In this document: piece by piece, positions 63,939-64,000 of the stretch
How positions within the stretch are numbered: position 1 is the first letter of the stretch
How the letters are laid out: the number at the start of each line of letters is the position of its first letter
Source: Cytophagales bacterium
Lineage (GTDB): Bacteria > Bacteroidota > Bacteroidia > Cytophagales > Cyclobacteriaceae
NCBI GenBank assembly: GCA_033344775.1
Contig: JAWPMT010000004.1
Span: 124,001-188,000, forward strand
Length of the DNA stretch: 64,000 nt
Direction: 5' to 3'
Notes under the pieces: generated by a model
Told to the model about the DNA's origin: nothing
The model's database searches: none
The model's input: only the letters and a program-made list of their open reading frames with translations
Position numbers and translations under genes: made by a program

Positions 63939-63978
63939 CATTCGCTCCCCTTTAGGGGGCTAGGGGGTAAAGCGAATG
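63939..63978. repeat. CCCCTAAAGGGG-family hairpin at window end
   Basis: Outer arms CATTCGCT / AGCGAATG enclose CCCCTTTAGGGGG and TAGGGGGTA. It belongs to the same family as units in the 44-50 kb region. Confidence 0.6.
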
Positions 63979-64000
63979 ATCACAACTTCCTAATCTCCCC

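Overview
The window is bacterial chromosomal DNA of a Bacteroidota member, most likely a marine-type Cytophagales. The evidence is the gene set rather than any marker gene: SPII lipoproteins, OmpA/PD40 proteins, LytTR response regulators paired with TPR-containing sensor kinases, PadR-linked large FtsX-type permeases, CpxP/Spy-like proteins beside ECF sigma factors, and the dispersed palindromic repeats seen in this phylum. No tRNA, rRNA, transposase, integrase or CRISPR array was found.

Layout. 1-3 kb: OxyR (cut by the window edge) divergent from catalase-peroxidase KatG. 3-6.7 kb: two paralogous lipoproteins, an ECF sigma factor and a TonB-like membrane protein; both lipoproteins are preceded by the same spaced motif pair, a candidate promoter for that sigma factor. 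6.7-21 kb: OmpA/PD40 protein, PadR-permease module 1, a 2-hydroxyacid dehydrogenase, a PIG-L deacetylase / sodium-solute symporter / 3-methyladenine glycosylase operon, and PadR-permease module 2. 21-27.4 kb: CpxP-like proteins with a sigma/membrane-partner pair, an SLC13 transporter, and another sigma/membrane-protein operon. 28-42 kb: three sensor-kinase genes (two with a LytTR regulator), a VWA protein, an exported PEP/pyruvate-binding (ATP-grasp) protein with two paralogous lipoproteins, and flotillin-like FloA.

42-51.3 kb is accessory and repeat-rich. It holds an AidA/PixA-like protein, a GDPD-like protein lacking its catalytic residues and coupled to a 57-residue basic ORF, a DUF808 protein, an orphan DUF2135 fragment that begins inside a repeat, and two anchored proteins of unknown function. 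It ends with a predicted caspase-fold (clan CD) cysteine protease. Two blocks of long direct repeats (units about 295 and 274 bp), a palindromic GTCATTCCGG family and a CCCCTAAAGGGG family fill the gaps.

51.5-63.4 kb is a defence island. On the minus strand is a DUF262/DUF1524 (GmrSD-like) protein with a 45-residue leader gene. On the plus strand is a tight five-gene operon: type III Mod, type III Res, PD-(D/E)xK/DUF4268, SNF2-like helicase and DUF4391. The middle of mod is visibly more AT-rich than its ends, as expected if the target-recognition region had been exchanged. This extended type III operon, the caspase-like protein and the sigma-lipoprotein regulon are the most interesting parts of the window.
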